Assembly: GCF_001949145.1 (NCBI RefSeq)
Contig: NW_019091493.1
Span: forward strand, 355,801-419,800
Direction of reading: 5' to 3'
Source: Acanthaster planci
Taxonomy: Eukaryota; Echinodermata; Asteroidea; Valvatida; Acanthasteridae
Length of the DNA stretch: 64,000 nucleotides
How positions within the stretch are numbered: the first letter of the stretch is position 1; the number at the start of each line of letters is the position of its first letter. Of this stretch, positions 21,241 through 34,600 are shown piece after piece. The notes beneath the pieces are model-generated. The model had not been told where the DNA came from. It made no database searches and was given only the letters and a program-made list of their open reading frames with translations. The position numbers and the translations under genes were made by a program.

Positions 21241-24200
21241 AAAATGGATGTTTTCTTGGTGGGGCCTCTTCTAGAATGGGACAGAACGGGATTACCGGTA
21301 GGATTTCAGTTTTTTAAAACTGTTTTATTCTTAATGTTGGTCTTCTTCTTTTCTTTATATCTTGATTCATCGTAACAAATTTGAAATCAAAAGTCTGCGT
21401 CGACTGTTAATTTTTTATTGGCATTTTGGTAATGAGTTTTTTTTTTTCAAGATAAGTGCTGGACATCGTGTTATTCACTTCGTATTTTTGCTGGCGGTAT
21501 CCTGCAAGTAGAGGATCATGTTCGTAGGTGTTGAACTGGAGGTATTATAAAGACTCACAGAGATTGTGTGCATCTCTTTTTTCCTACGTAATCATTTGAT
21601 TCAGCCATCTCTCTTTGTCTGTTCTGCCTTAATGACCAACACACTGTCAGTTCCAGTTTTTCTGGAAGCAGACATGGCAAGTCTCGTCTTCGGCTCCCCC
21701 CCCGTGAGAAATTGTCGTAGACCTGCACGATTTGACGCACTGTTGGAATGTGTGGCGTGGTTCATTTCATAATTACACACTCTGCGTATTGATCAGTGAA
21801 GCGCCCATCCTTGAACGACATTTTGCTCAGGATGGCATGAACAAACGGTATAAAAAAAAATCAATACCCATTAAAATAGGTGATGAGTTTTGTTTGGCAG
21901 CGCGTAGACATCGTGTAATTTAAATGGCCAGCCAAGAATAAATAACAACTGCATATTGTCTTTGGAGTTAAAGCAATGTTTCCAGGAGTTGGACTCCAGA
22001 GTTTGAATTCAGTTTTTGTCTTTCTCCTAGGCAGTCTTTCACTGTCTTTTTCTTTTTCCTGCCTGTGTATTTATTCTAAGATTTAATGTCATTTGTGGTG
22101 TAATTTGTTTTTTTTTAAATGTGTGCCTGAGTAAACTTTTATTATTATTACCACTTGAACATTAGAAGACTGTGAAAAAAGAAGTATATTCCGATGATTT
22201 TGATTGGCTAACTGCGCAGGGCTTGCAGTGGCAAGCATAGCTTCACAGAACCTCTACTTAGCAATTTAAAACAAACAAAAACAAGCAAGGGAGATGCCAT
22301 TGTTGCAGTGGCGCACACGTAATGCACTTCTTTTTTTTACAGTGGGTGAAAACTTGGAATTGTGAAACATTGTGATTTACATGTGAACATGGGGGATTTC
22401 TCTGACCTCAACTACATCTTTATCTTTGGTGTCAGGTTTGAACGAGCCACGCTCCCAGTATACCTTCCGAATTAAAGGAACATTAAACCATACGGCAGTG
22501 TAGGTACATGACATGTAGGAATCATGTAGGAAGTTTCACACATTCCAAATAAACATCAGAGGCAAATAAGTGATTCTGAGGTCATAGCTGAATTAAGCTA
22601 AAGGATCTGTATGAAACAGGCCTGGCTTGAGACAGGACCACGATCTGTGCTCTGCTGTGCAAGCTTTTCAGGGTTCTCAAACTGGTGAAGGCATCCTATC
22701 TCCACACATGTACATGCACCTGCAGGCAGGAGAATTCATTGCATTCCATTTGTTGAAAATGAGAAAATATAGTCTGTAGCAAAATGCCTACATGTATATT
22801 TTCAGCCAGACATTTTAGGTTGACTTAAATGGATCAATCCACCTTGCATATTATCTACATAAACATTACTTGTACATGGACATGTATTCAGTTTAGCCTT
22901 CTGCACTGCAGATAGCCTAAGTCGGGTCTTGAACTCAACTAAAAATGCAGGTCTCACCAGCAAGCACAGAAAAGCAACCAGAAGAGAAAGAAGTAGAAAC
23001 CCTCCAAAATAACAAAATCAAGAAGAGAGGAGAATTTTGTTTTGCCAACTTTTAGGCATACATTCATACCCGGTAATCCTCTCCAAGTTGACTAAAAAGT
23101 GTCATGGGCTTGAGGCCAAATATTTCACTGTGGAAATGCTTCCTGTCCTGATTTTTCCCCCTTCCCCCACTTGTTCTGGTACCCTGTCACCTCAAGGGAA
23201 CCCTTGACATGAATGGCCTTGGGAAAAACTGCCATTCTCAATTAGGTATACCTCTGGCTGCCCAGTGTTTAGCAACAAACTCAAATATTATTCTTGGTCT
23301 ACCAAAATTGCTCTGGGAATGTGACTATGAATAGTAATGTTTACTTTGAATCGTTGGTTTTTCAGTCTCCCCCCCCAAAAAAAGGTTTTGCTTTTTTTCA
23401 GGGCAAGCCAAATTCAGGAAAGACTGTCTCTGAGAATTACTTCAAATTTCTTCTGATGCTGTAAATGCCAATTAAGCATTGTACCCATTTGGAGTTGGAT
23501 GGAGTTACTTTTGTTGTTAATGTATTTTGAGATTTTTGTGCATCTCAACAGCTTTGATAGACATGTACATAATTATACAGTGCATTGCTATTGGAGGCTG
23601 AGACTGAGTGGGAATGGAACATTTTGTAGAAAGAATTTGTTTTCACAAGTCTGAATTTCGCTAGGTGTGAAAGTATTTTTCTGCTTGTGTGAAAAGACAC
23701 TAAAATATTTCCTTCTTGTGTGAAAAGGTGTAAAAATGGTTCCCCACCTTTTAAAAAAGGTATGAAATCGTTTTCTTCATCCTCGGCATGTTTAACATTT
23801 ACTATGACCAAAATACTGTCGCAGTAAAATTAGATACAGCACATGTATGTTGCATTGAATACATTTTAAATATTTTAAAATAAAAAAGTAATATAAATGA
23901 TATAAGCATATTTTTGGATAAAAAAATAAGAGCTATTGGCATGTAATTTGCATGCGTGAAAACACTTTGCAACTTTCTACCCCTTTTATGAGGAAAGAAA
24001 AATACTGAAGAAAGTAGAAGGAAATATGTCCCTTCTCCTTCAGCTCTCAAATCTAATTTTCAAAGTAAAACCAAATATTGAAAGTTGCTGATGCAGTGTT
24101 TGCATTTCGTGTTGTCCTGATCCGGACCAGATAAGATTTTCCCTCAAAGAATTGGTGCTCCATGGTGGTTCTCGGCTAATTTCCCTGGGGAGATCTCCAG

Positions 24201-24491
24201 ATATTTCTTTAGGTGACACTTTTTGCCAGCTTTTTTTCTTTCTTTCTTACAGACCCACTTCGTTAGGAAATTAAATTTGGTTTGAGAAAATTTGAAATGT
24301 AAAAGTGGAGAGCATATGAATAAATTATTCATGTTCTTGTTCCAGGGGTTACTTGATGTCACATCGAAAAAAAAAAAGATCAAGTGATGGAATGTAAAGA
24401 CAGGGAAATGTGGATTGATTTTGAATCTCAATCTTCCAGCTGGACATGTTGCCCATATGTTTGATCTCATGCTTAGCTGTTGCAGAATAAA
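21241..24491. other. Non-coding stretch, no gene seen
   Basis: AT-rich, with no exon recognised. Contains ACATGTAC words near 22700 and 22875, and T-runs. At 23660-23770 there are three loose copies of a unit of about 40 bp containing CTTGTGTGAAAAG. Confidence 0.45.
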
Positions 24492-24852
24492 CCATTTGTG
24501 AGTTAAATTTGAATCAAATCATGGAGTATAAACTGAAACGGCTGATTGCACAGAAACATAATTTGAATTCCCCAGACTAAAGGCACAGGTTGCCATACCT
24601 TGTGATTCCGGGTAAGCTTTTGCATAGTGACCACCATCTCTGGAATGGACTGGTTCCTTTGTGCCCTTATTATCCATTGAAAACTGTGTATTGATGCAAG
24701 GCATCTCTTATGTATTAAACTAAGCAAAAGCTTGTACCAAATCATGAGGTATAGCAACAGTGTCTTTAGTATGGAGAAATCAAATTGTCATGTTCACGTG
24801 AATTTAAAGAACTCAGTGTACCAGATTTTATTCCAATTTAACTCACAAAAGG
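24492..24852. mobile_element. Long foldback element (about 145-bp inverted arms)
   Basis: The ends CCATTTGTGAGTTAAATTTG (24492) and its inverted partner (AATTTAACTCACAAAAGG, to 24852) pair closely. Pairing continues, with about a quarter of positions diverged, through GACTAAAGGCAC / GTGTCTTTAGTA and GTTGCCATACCTTGTGATT / AATCATGAGGTATAGCAAC to GCTTTTGC in both arms. Only about 70 bp in the middle is unpaired. No transposase. Structure fits an old foldback MITE; the transcript would be a long imperfect hairpin. Confidence 0.8.
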
Positions 24853-27800
24853 TCTAGTGTAACTTCAGCAACTGTTGATCTCGGCGCTTGTGTTCACAGT
24901 CAAGCAGAGGTTTGATTTCACCTACATGTGCGTGCCTGTCCTCTACAAGCCGCCTCTTGAATTACATGCACAGTGTATCCCTTGCTATACAATCTGATTT
25001 GGCTTGTGTGGAAGTGTACACTCCGCTAATGATGAGGAATTGCCTTGTCTACCCAAGAACTAGGCTGAGAGATTGGTGGCAAATGTGTACAGTTTGCACT
25101 TGCACACTACAGTGTTTACTTAACACACGGAAGCAGTGACATAGTTTTTTTCCCGCGGAGGCAAGAATACGCGTATTTATGTTGGAAGCTTTCACTGCTT
25201 GTAGTAATTCCAGTTATTAAAAGAGAACGATGTTTCTTTAGCATGCAGATCACATTTGAAAATGGAAACCGTCGTTATGTATCTGTCGGGTGCGATCGGT
25301 TGATAGGCATGGCTGCTCAATCTTTGCTTGATCGGTCGATCTTATTGCACAATTTGTTGGTGATTCTGTTGTCAGCCAATCGCCTTTTCTTTCAAATTCA
25401 TGGTTGCGAAAGATTATTTCAAAAAGGGTAAGTTTATACAGGATCAACCAATTGCGGCTGAGTGACCAGGCTTTCGTGCAACTGTTCAGATTGGCTGATC
25501 CCGCCCAATATTTATAAACAGGTACATGTACTTGTGTCAATGTGTCCAGACAGTCTTGGTGTGTATCACCAACTAAAATTAAGCCCTTTGAAAGGATGCC
25601 GGTTTTTCTAATTAAGCTGTTTCCCCCAAATCCTTAATTTTGGCATCAATATACCTGCCATTTGTCATGTCGAGGCTTGGAGCTTTGAGCATAAGCAGTC
25701 ACACCTCTTCAGCTCGAGGAACTAAATCACTCAGTCCTCCTCAAAAGAGGAACATTTATGATACCTGTTGTCTCTGGTGTAAGGCATGCAGAATGTAGGC
25801 ATTCTGGTATGTACATGTATGTATGTGCGTACATGTACATGTACGTGTCCATGTGTATTGTAGACCCTGTTTGCCTGGGAACTTAAAACCAACAAGTTGA
25901 AAAAAAAACAAACAAACAAACAAACCCCAAAACAAACCAACAAGAATTTGTGTAATTCCATTTCCCCTTTGTCCAGTTTGATACATGTCGTTTACAGGGT
26001 ATAGCTCTCCCCGAAGAAAAAAAATGAATTCATAGGTGTGATAGGGTTCTCTGAGTAATGGTACAGTTTGTTCCAACCAGCACCCTCTCCCGTTTCCCCT
26101 AGAGACGTCTCGGATTTGAATTTTTCAATTTCTCCCACTTCAGGCCATGTGCAACACTTACATTTCCTGTCAAACTGTTCAGTTGTTTCTCCGGGGCTTG
26201 GAGCATCATAATTTACATGTCTTGGGGCTTCGCTGCCTTTCCAGACCAAGAAATTGTAGTTTGCGGCTCTTCTGAATTGCAAATACGTTTCCTCATTTCA
26301 GGCAACACTTGTCCTTATCTGTGGATTTAGAATTTGAAGCTTGCTGCTTCATCTGAAAGGCACACACTTCTGAAGCAAAATCCCTGAGGGAGGTACATGT
26401 GCGTGCAGATTTTGTGTGGAATTCAATCAGCCAAATACAACAGAAGTGGTCATACCACTGGACAATCTCTTTTTTTAAAAATTTATTGTTTAAAACCAAC
26501 TCAAAGAGTTTCGAAGCATATTTGATTTAGACTTCTGATTTACTTCTGACCTGGAAATAGCTCATTAATTGAGTCAGTTTTCTTGGGAAACACATTCATG
26601 CATCAAGCTATTTACTGTGTTGACAGTCACGTACATGTTGCATTCACTGCTATGCAGAACTGGAACATGTAGGTCATCAGAGCATATCCCCCTCTTTCCC
26701 GTAGCCTCTACGTCTGGCCTTTCGGGGACCACATCAGTCATTAAAATGCTGTTGAGCTGATCACACCATGCTGTTCAAGCACCATTTGTCTCGGGCAGTG
26801 TCAACATGTTCTTTGACATCATTGTCTTTTTTTTTCTAATGACTGTCTCAACAAAATTGATCATCTGCTTGTTTTTATAAAGGAAGAAACTTGTCGATGA
26901 CGCGCATAATGGTGCAAATACTGATTGAGGGCCCCAGAAACGGAGGGCCTACATGCACATATACATGTACATGTATATGTGTACATTACTACATGTAACT
27001 GGTTGTGCGGGATCTGCTGCTTTCAATGCATGCTGTATTTTCTTTGTCAGTGTCGGTTGATCAGGATGGAGTTGGCAGAAGTGCTGAGGTCAAGCCCACC
27101 CCTGGAACTTGGCTTCAAGGAAAGGCTTGTCCCAGGCTGCCATTTTTTTTAAAATCAGATTGCGTTGTCGAGGTGTCAGCCGGTTGCCCCGGCAACCCGC
27201 TGATCAGGGTGCAACCCGCTTTCAAGACCTTCACGTTACTTTTCTGTCAGCGTAGACAGATTTCCCCCAAAGTGTCCTTGCATACGTGTCGCTAGACACT
27301 GCATGTTCATAGGAATCGATATTGGCCTTGTTAAAAAAACATTCATGCACATGCACATGTATGCATGGTAGACAGGCATGGGATTCAGCATAGCACATGC
27401 ACCTTGAAATTACAACACACACACATATGTAAATTTTAGAAAGTCATACAGATTCCTGTGCAGCTTTATATATTTAAGGGGCTTGGTTTTTGAATTTTTT
27501 TTCCTGGACTTCCAAGTTTACTTCACTGATAATGAAATTGACTTTACTTGGCTTGGGTTATATCTTTTGAATTAGCCTTGTTATGGCGCCCCCCCAAAGT
27601 TGGCTTTTGAACGGTGCAGTGGATAGCGACAATGAGTCAGGTTCAGAAGGATGTTTGCCGGACTTGATAGTCACTAATATTTCCTGCCTAAAGGACCGCA
27701 ATCTCTTACCCAGCATAAAAAAAAAGATATACGATGGTTGTTCCCAAACAAAAAATGGAAGCAAGGACAAAAAACAGCGCTGTCACACTTGTTCTGTGGC

Positions 27801-29026
27801 AAGCCTCTGCTTGCCTGCCTAGCCGGCCACGCACATTCCACCTGGCCCGGCCCTGTGGTTGGACTTCCTTGTTGGGGATGGGAGTGGATAATGCGTTTAC
27901 TCTTGATTTGGTCTGGATCCGCGGATGGCAGCGGCAGTTGTGATGTCATGGCAAGCGTAAAGAACTGTGACGAGACGGTAGGCTTGTGTGTGCTAGCGCA
28001 TGAATGCAGCGTCAAACATGCATTGATTGAATTGGCCAAGTCATTTGATTCACTTCTTGTCACTGTAAATGACTACAATATACCATCCAGGTTTTTTGAA
28101 TTTATGAAGCTAAGATTTTCTAACTTAGGAGTGGAATGTGGATCAGGAAAACTTGTCAGAAGTAGGAACGTTAGTTGGCAAGTAATGAGTTTTCCCGAGG
28201 CCTTCAATATGGGTAGTTTGGAGTTCAGGTTTTGAAGACATGTACAATGTAGTTCTTGTGCAAGTACCTTAATACGGTTGATGGTAAGACCAGCTGGAGC
28301 CTATGATGAGTATGTGTTGATTGCATTGTTAGTTTGTTAGAGGTTTTTCAGGGCCCTGATAATTCACTGTTGGTTTTGGAGCCTAGCGGACCAGATCAAA
28401 ATTGAAATCTTTTTGTGCAGCAATTTATTTTAGTTCCCTTTACTGCACATCCTGTGAGCTCTTAATGGGAAGGGGGGATTTGAGCCAAGATAACATAAAT
28501 GAAGATCATATAAGAAAAATTAATAAGGCCAGTTCTAGAACTGAGGGGTGAAAAGGTTTGTCCGGAAGGTAATTTCCGAACCTGCAGTGGTGTTCTTATA
28601 ATTATGTACAATATTGGTCCTGAAAATCAAAGTCACTGTATTCTTTAGAAAGTTGGTTGTAGAAAATCATTGTTTAATTGCTGAATGATATGCAGTTTGC
28701 AATGAATGTGCAACATATGTAACTTCTGATGGTGGTTTGATTGATCTCCTCTATATGTACATTAATGTGCATACATGCATATTCACTGTATATGTTAATG
28801 GCGACATTTGGTTGACGGAAGATGTTCTTTTGTGAGGTGACAGGTGCTGAACTCGGATTTCATTGCTAAGAGGTCATGTGGTCATGACCCGAGTCACATA
28901 ATCACCTTGTGGTGTTGCTTCCTGTTGAAAAAACAACTTGCAAACATGACATACAGTTGGGGTTATTACGTCAATTTATTTATCTATTTATATCTGATCA
29001 TCCAGCAGCGCATTTAGCGCCAATTA
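24853..29026. other. Mostly non-coding; ACATGTAC patches and simple repeats
   Basis: No exon is securely recognised. ACATGTAC-rich patches lie at 25805-25850 and 26950-27000, and a (CAAA)n tract at about 25906-25928. 27575-28000 is GC-richer with several overlapping frames on both strands, including a complex + frame starting MAPPQSWLLNGAVDSDNESG at 27583, but no splice-site pair supports one over another. A good acceptor (TTTCTTTGTCAG) ends near 27050 without a matching donor. Confidence 0.4.
25440..25525 (+). promoter_or_regulatory. Weak promoter-like cluster (CCAAT, GC box, TATA-like)
   Basis: ATTGGCTG (an inverted CCAAT box) at about 25490, then CCCGCCC at about 25500 and TATTTATAAAC at about 25508-25519, stand in the order seen in TATA promoters reading rightward. 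Further CCAAT-type words occur at 25375-25382 and 25447. No coding exon follows, so this may be coincidental. Confidence 0.2.
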
Positions 29027-29172
29027 CAGGATGGTAATGAGTGATGAAGACTATGAAGAGATGTTCAATTTTAGAGGTGGGAGGAAAACCCGGGATAAAT
29101 GTTTGGGGGAAACCAGCGGACTCAGGTCGGACCGAGCCGGGATTTTAACCCACACCTGACTCCCCTCGTCTT
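29027..29172 (-). repeat. SINE-like repeat family S1, copy 1
   Basis: Shares with 32185-32402 the blocks GAAGA-ATGAAGA-ATGTTCA, GGTGGGAGGAAAAC, CGGATAAAT/GGGATAAAT, GGGAAACC, CCGGGATTTTAACCC and ACCTGACTCCCC. Read on the minus strand, GGGTTAAAATCCC resembles a pol III B box (GGTTCGANTCC). The GTTTTCCTCCCACC end resembles the conserved 3' part of widespread tRNA-derived SINE-type repeats in marine animals. That similarity is from memory and not verified. Confidence 0.7.
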
Positions 29173-30555
29173 CTGTTAGTTTCCTTTATCATAGTTCTCT
29201 GACAGAATACATGTAGGAGAAGTTATCATGGTTCCAAGTGATCAAAACAGAGAATACTAACACAAGTTTCGCCACTTGACTTATGGACGTACATAGCAGT
29301 AGTTCTGCCAGAAATACGTTATCACCGTAGACTTGTTTCCCCACTGTGGTTCAGCTACATTTTTCTGTCGTACCAAACCTGTTACTATTTTAGGGGCAGC
29401 CGTTGCTTCTTTGTCTTTTTTGAAAGTGTTTTAGTTTTTGGATTATAGAATTTTTTTGTGGGATTTGGTATGGGATGTGGTTGATGATTAAGGGCTTTTC
29501 TGTATCTCCAAAAAAAAAGCTGTTTTATAATGAATCTGTTGGTGAATAAATGAATCAGTTGTAACAAAAAAGGTGTGTTCTTCAAACATCCATTTACTGA
29601 AAAACATGGAGAGTAGCGCATGACCGGAAGTTTCGTATGATAATAGTAAATTGTAACAGGCTTTTTACGTGGCACTTTTAGGTAAGATCAAAGCAGTTTC
29701 TATTTTTATTACCCCTGCTTATTGGGCCCATGAAACAGTTCGTTTTCAATGAATTTTTAACCTAACTGTCTGTTTGTTTTTCAACTGTCGTTTGCCTTAA
29801 TGTGTAGGCAAGTGTACCCCAGAGCAGTGGTTTGCTTGTACAGCGTATGCAGGCCCATCTGGGCCAAACACATTACTCAAACTTAGAAGCTGCTTAAACT
29901 GTTGAGGAAACCGTTGTTTAGCATCGGTGTAAGCTTTCGTCGTTAGACGCAGATGGAATATCAACATATATGTGCTGGAGACGAAAGCCCCTAACTGGGG
30001 CCTACTTCTGCAATCTATACTCTCCCTTGTCTCTCCTCCCCCCACGGTCAGCGTATGTGTCGCCACTTGGCATATTTACAGACTGCTCCATGTTTGACGG
30101 CTGGTCGTGCGCACAGTTTCCGCTTTTTACCCACTCCATGAATCCGTCACTGTAATACCCAGGATTTTGTTATTTTGAACAGATTTTTATTTTACTCAGC
30201 ATTTTTTTTTTTTTTTTTGGTCGGGAGGAAATGTGATTTGGCTGAGGTTTGCTCGTTTTGATGTTTGTTCGACTGACAGCGGTCAGTAACAGATGCTGTT
30301 GATTTTGTTTCATCTTGCTAATATTTGAATTTGCCTCGTATTGTCAAAAAATCAAGAAAAAGAAAAATCAACAATCAGAAATATTTCTTATACAGGCATG
30401 TAACTTTCCCTTGGATCAGCCGATTTCCTCGTTCTCACTTCACACTCTTGCCATTAAAATTCAGAAACATTGTACAATGTCTTGTAAAGATAGGAATTTC
30501 CTCATTTGATGTTAAAGTCTACATTGCATGCCAGCTTATAGTCTACTTGTCATTA
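29173..30555. other. Non-coding stretch; T17 run
   Basis: No exon is recognised. A run of 17 T lies at about 30202-30218. The minus-strand frame at 29797-30066 contains complex sequence (AYTDAKQRFPQQFKQLLSLS), but I see no convincing acceptor or donor around it. Confidence 0.45.
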
Positions 30556-30790
30556 TCTAAATCGGGGTCCAATTTTTTTTCGTGTCCTTGTCGCATCTGA
30601 CATATGGTTTTGTAGGTTCAGAACATAGTCTCTAATTTCTGAGAGTGATGAAGTAATGCAAATTACTGCCAAACAAATAGAAATAGTTTGAAATCAATTT
30701 CATTGATATTTCCGTGTCAAATTTCACAGGTCAGGTGAAACAGGGACCCCAAAATGTCACACTTTTGGACCCCAAATTTACAGCATAACC
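30556..30790 (+). mobile_element. Non-autonomous element, family M2 copy B
   Basis: Colinear with 37991-38222. Shared words include GGGGTCCAATTTTTT, GTGTCC-TGTCGCATCTGA, TTTTGTA-GTTCAGAACA, GAGAGTGATGAA, TGAAATCAATT, ATTTCC-TGTCAAAT and GGGACCCCAAAATGTCACAC-TTTTGGACCCC. The outermost terminal bases are more degraded than in copies A and C. No coding capacity. Confidence 0.8.
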
Positions 30791-32184
30791 CACATACATA
30801 TTCAACGTTTTTCTCTTCTACGTTTGAAGTAGTCCGATGGCTGATGACCTTGTGACGTGTTGTTTATCAAAGATCAATTCTAAAGGGTATAAGAGGAGGT
30901 TTTAATCATTTCAAGAATGCTGATGATCCTCCAGCTACTACAGTGCCTTTCCAGAAAAGTTTATAAACTCAGTACCTTCTGTTGATCGGATCGGTGAGCA
31001 AAGTCATTTTATTTGTGACGCATACCTTTCCAGTCAGTGGGTTGCAGTAGGGTTTTACTGGGATCATCGGCATTATGATGCTGCCGTGCATATGGCATAC
31101 TTCAACAACTGCATGAAGTTGGTATCAAGGCTTGAATTAAAACTAACCATGTGTTCCTCAGAGAGTCAGACAGAACTGTCACAAGCAGCATGAAATAAAT
31201 TCAAATGCTTCATGTGGACGAGACTCTTTGGTATATTTTCTGAGTTTAGGAGTTACATGCAGTACACAAGCATAGCATTTTCATTGGTTCCTTTTGTCCC
31301 AGTTCAGAGGAAAAGAAAGAACCCCATTAGTCCATTAATTTATCAGCAGTCTTTTTGATTGGCCTATGAAAATCTAATTTCAGCATATCAATTTTATACA
31401 ACATGAAATTTGATTGGTTTATTTTTTGTACATATAATTTTTTTCTGTTACAGATGGTGTGCCCGAGGCACTTCGTACAGATAACCGTTGTTTCGCCGGT
31501 TCCCCGATCAACACATTCTCATCCAATAGTGCATGTGCACTCCCTTTTTTTGAGAGTACCGGTACTTGTACACCAAAACCATTGACTATTAAAAACTATT
31601 AGCCAGCCCTCTCTTAGCTGTTTGCAGTCATAACAGTGACCGAGCACCAGTCCTAATTTCAGACCAATTTGCATCTTTCAATATCTGGCTGTGTGTACTC
31701 TCACATTAGCTGCATGGCTTTGTACAGTCTCTCGCTCAGTTTGCTTTAGTGTGGGTCCTGTTAGCTTTGTCTATTTTCTAAATGGGAATATCTCAGCTTG
31801 TTCTTGTGGAGCTTGATAACGGGGATTTGTTTATCTTTAATTTTTTTTGGCACCTTTTATTAATAGCTAAGGACGATTGCACTTTCTGCGGCCATTTACC
31901 TGTCTTTTTGTTTTGAGATGTTTTCAGAAGTTAGTGGATTTTTTATGAGTTTCATTATTACCTTTAATGTCATAGATAAGTTTGTGCGATTAAAAAAAAA
32001 TCCCCTCAAGTTTTGGGTATGTTTCAATTTAGAAAATGATGGTAAGATTTGTTTTGTGTGTGATTAATTTTCTGGTTTTTGTAGTGAGGATTTAACACAT
32101 TGTTATCCATCTGGTACATGTATCTACACATATTGTGGTACTGCATCATTTTGTGTTCATCCAACATTGTATGTAGTGCCATTT
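30791..32184. other. Non-coding stretch, no gene seen
   Basis: AT-rich, with no exon supported by splice sites. Short ORFs (for example 31403-31585) are unremarkable. Confidence 0.45.
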
Positions 32185-32402
32185 ACAGAATGAAGTGACA
32201 GTTAAGAAGACAATGAAGAAATGTTCAGTTTAAGGGGTGGGAGGAAAACGCCGGATAAATATCCCAGGGAAACCCTACTGAATCAGACAAGGACTGAAAA
32301 GCCCACTCCACATGCTGACCCAGGTGGGATTGAAACCCCGGGTCGCCGAGATGGAAAGCTAGGAAAAAGCTGCCACACCAACCTGACTCCCCCATTTGAC
32401 CC
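32185..32402 (-). repeat. SINE-like repeat family S1, copy 2 (longer)
   Basis: The fuller copy of the 29027-29172 repeat. On the minus strand it carries GGGGTTTCAATCCC (B-box-like), then GGGTCAGCATGTGGAG, then GTAGGGTTTCCCTGGGATAT and CGGCGTTTTCCTCCCACC. An extra block of about 60 bp, absent from copy 1, lies between the GAAACC and ACCTGACTCC blocks. Reading frames across it (32221-32425, both strands) are repeat-derived. Confidence 0.75.
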
Positions 32403-34600
32403 TGCCAATGTCTAGTTTGGTTCATTTTATTGTCTTAAATTTTCAGTCAAATACTGGAGTCTGAGTACTAAGTGTCAAAGTGATGCATTCTTTGTGCAAC
32501 ACAAATAGACTTTTAATCACTTGAGTCAGAACTACACTGTACGCTCATGTTGATACATGACCCGTAGGTTTATACATGTACCATAGGTTAGCATTGCTAC
32601 TACATGTACGTCTTACAAAACGCTTCGGTGTTTACGTGTAGTCATTTTCTTGTTGGAGAGTATGCTCAAAGGTACATGTGCATTTATGTGGCAACCTGCC
32701 GAGTTGAATGTTGTGCAGTTCTATTTCGGGTCTGTCAGAAATTTGTGAAAAATCAGCAAGTTGACTACATGTAGATAGGATTATGACCAAGAGCACACTG
32801 GGGAATTTCCAATAGCCAGGATAAGCTTTGGTGGCCTCTGGGGATCACGGCAGGTACACGTTCAATTTGCGGCAATCTGACAGGAAAAATCCCCCCCCCG
32901 TCTCTCACCGGGGGGGAAAAAAAAAATGAGAAAGCAGATAAGCCGTGAGATTCTACCCTCCGCCTGTTGAAAAAATGCATTAAGACGGCAGTGAAAATAT
33001 TGTCTAGGCTTCCAAATCCCTGGATGCTGTGTTTATTGACTAAATTGCACGCCCGATCAGATCTTGGCTGTACGGCGCTGGCGCAGCGTCAAAGCAAGTA
33101 AGCTCACCTTGGTCTCGGGAATGCTGCGAGTGCCTGAGCTTCAATTTACACTGTCGAGTTGTGGGGTGGGAGCACCATATGTTGGAAGGGTAAAAATCAA
33201 TACAGAGGTTGTTAATTCTCCCGGCCAGGCATGCTGTAGCTTAGTGCTCTGGCTTGCTCTGTGTGCTTGCTTTCCCCCCCCTCCACCACGTCTTTCATTT
33301 TTTACCTGTCTGCTTAATTTCGGTGCTCGTTGTTTGCCACCTTGCAAGGAGAGGGGAGGGGCAAGGTTGGGGTGGAAAGGTAATTTTACTGAGGGATTTC
33401 TGATCACGTTCCTTGATGAATGTGTCGCTGGTTGGTGCTGTGCCAGCTGAATGAACATGCGATCGCCAAACTGTCCGCCCCGATCAAACATCAATCAATC
33501 GCACTGGGACTTTCTTTGGAGACGAGATTTGAAGCAGGAGGTGCCGTATTCTGCAATCAAAGATGCAATTCCGTTGCTGTGAAATTGCCCTGAGGTCCGG
33601 TTTTTTTTTCCATCAAGCAAAGAGATTTTGCAATCAAGAATCAAGCCAAAAGAATATGGCGCGAGATCTAAGGGAAGGAACAGAAGGAAAAAAAAAAACT
33701 TGTTTAGAAAAGGCTTTAGTTGCCTGTTGGGGTTTTGACGCTTTTTCCTGATTGGCTCATGTTTGATGTAGCATTTTACCTAGGAGCTTTAGCACACCAA
33801 GTGTCAGTAATGTCTGGAACTCAGCAGGCATGCCTGAAGCAAGACATGTTGCAGAGTCAGGGCGTCACAGCGTCAATGTATGTGATGCACGTGATATTCA
33901 CACCGTTCCTGTCACGTTGCTGTTCGAGGTTGCTTTCACCTCAGGTTTCTCATTCGTCTTGAATCACATACACTACGCAAAATGGGCAGGTGGCGTTCTT
34001 GTTTCTACGATAGCACTGATGAATACTTTCATTCACTTTTCCTTGTACATATACAATCCTTGCAGGATTTAAACTCGGATCATAGTGAGCTACACATAGG
34101 GCCTTGGTTTGTGATGAAATATCATTTCAAATCTAGATATATGAGTACACAGCACCAAGGATGTGTTAGTTGACTTTTACTGTGAATGCATGCACATTGC
34201 ATGTCTACATCACAGCCAATGTAAATGAATGTCATGTACTGGAATGTGTTGCAACCGCTGTGCATGTATAAACCTGTACCTTCAAATGGACCATGGCTCA
34301 CATCTGAAACTGTCCTTTTGTATGTACTCTGTTTTAGGACCTTTTGGCCTTTTTATTGGTCGAACTGTCTGCACTTGGTGGCACCTGCTTAATTGTCGCC
34401 TCTTGGTTGTGTCTTTTTCAAGTGGATAAATTCTTGAGTTGACTGTAAACGTATTATCCCCTTGTAAGAAAACATCCCACCCCTCTCTCCATGTACTGGT
34501 ATACAGCATGTCCCCAAACTCCTGGATGGAGAGTCTTGCTGTACCACGCATACATGTATATGTGTATGCTGTAAGTTATATTGCTGGTCCTTTATGTTTG
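32403..34600. other. Non-coding; GC-richer island at 33000-33560
   Basis: The island 33000-33560 has more CpG (GTACGGCGCTGGCGCAGCGT) and open frames over 110 codons on both strands, which mirrors composition more than coding. It includes GATCAAACATCAATCAATCG, with repeated ATCA words, near 33483. A possible acceptor (CACGCCCGATCAG, 33060) and donor (CAA|GTAAGC, 33097) bracket only about 37 bp. Elsewhere C9 and A9 runs (32889-32928) form a small C/G hairpin. Confidence 0.4.

Noticed and set aside
27674-28235. Overlapping frames of 129 (-) and 165 (+) codons
   Set aside because: Open on both strands, with no splice signals bounding either and no family resemblance.
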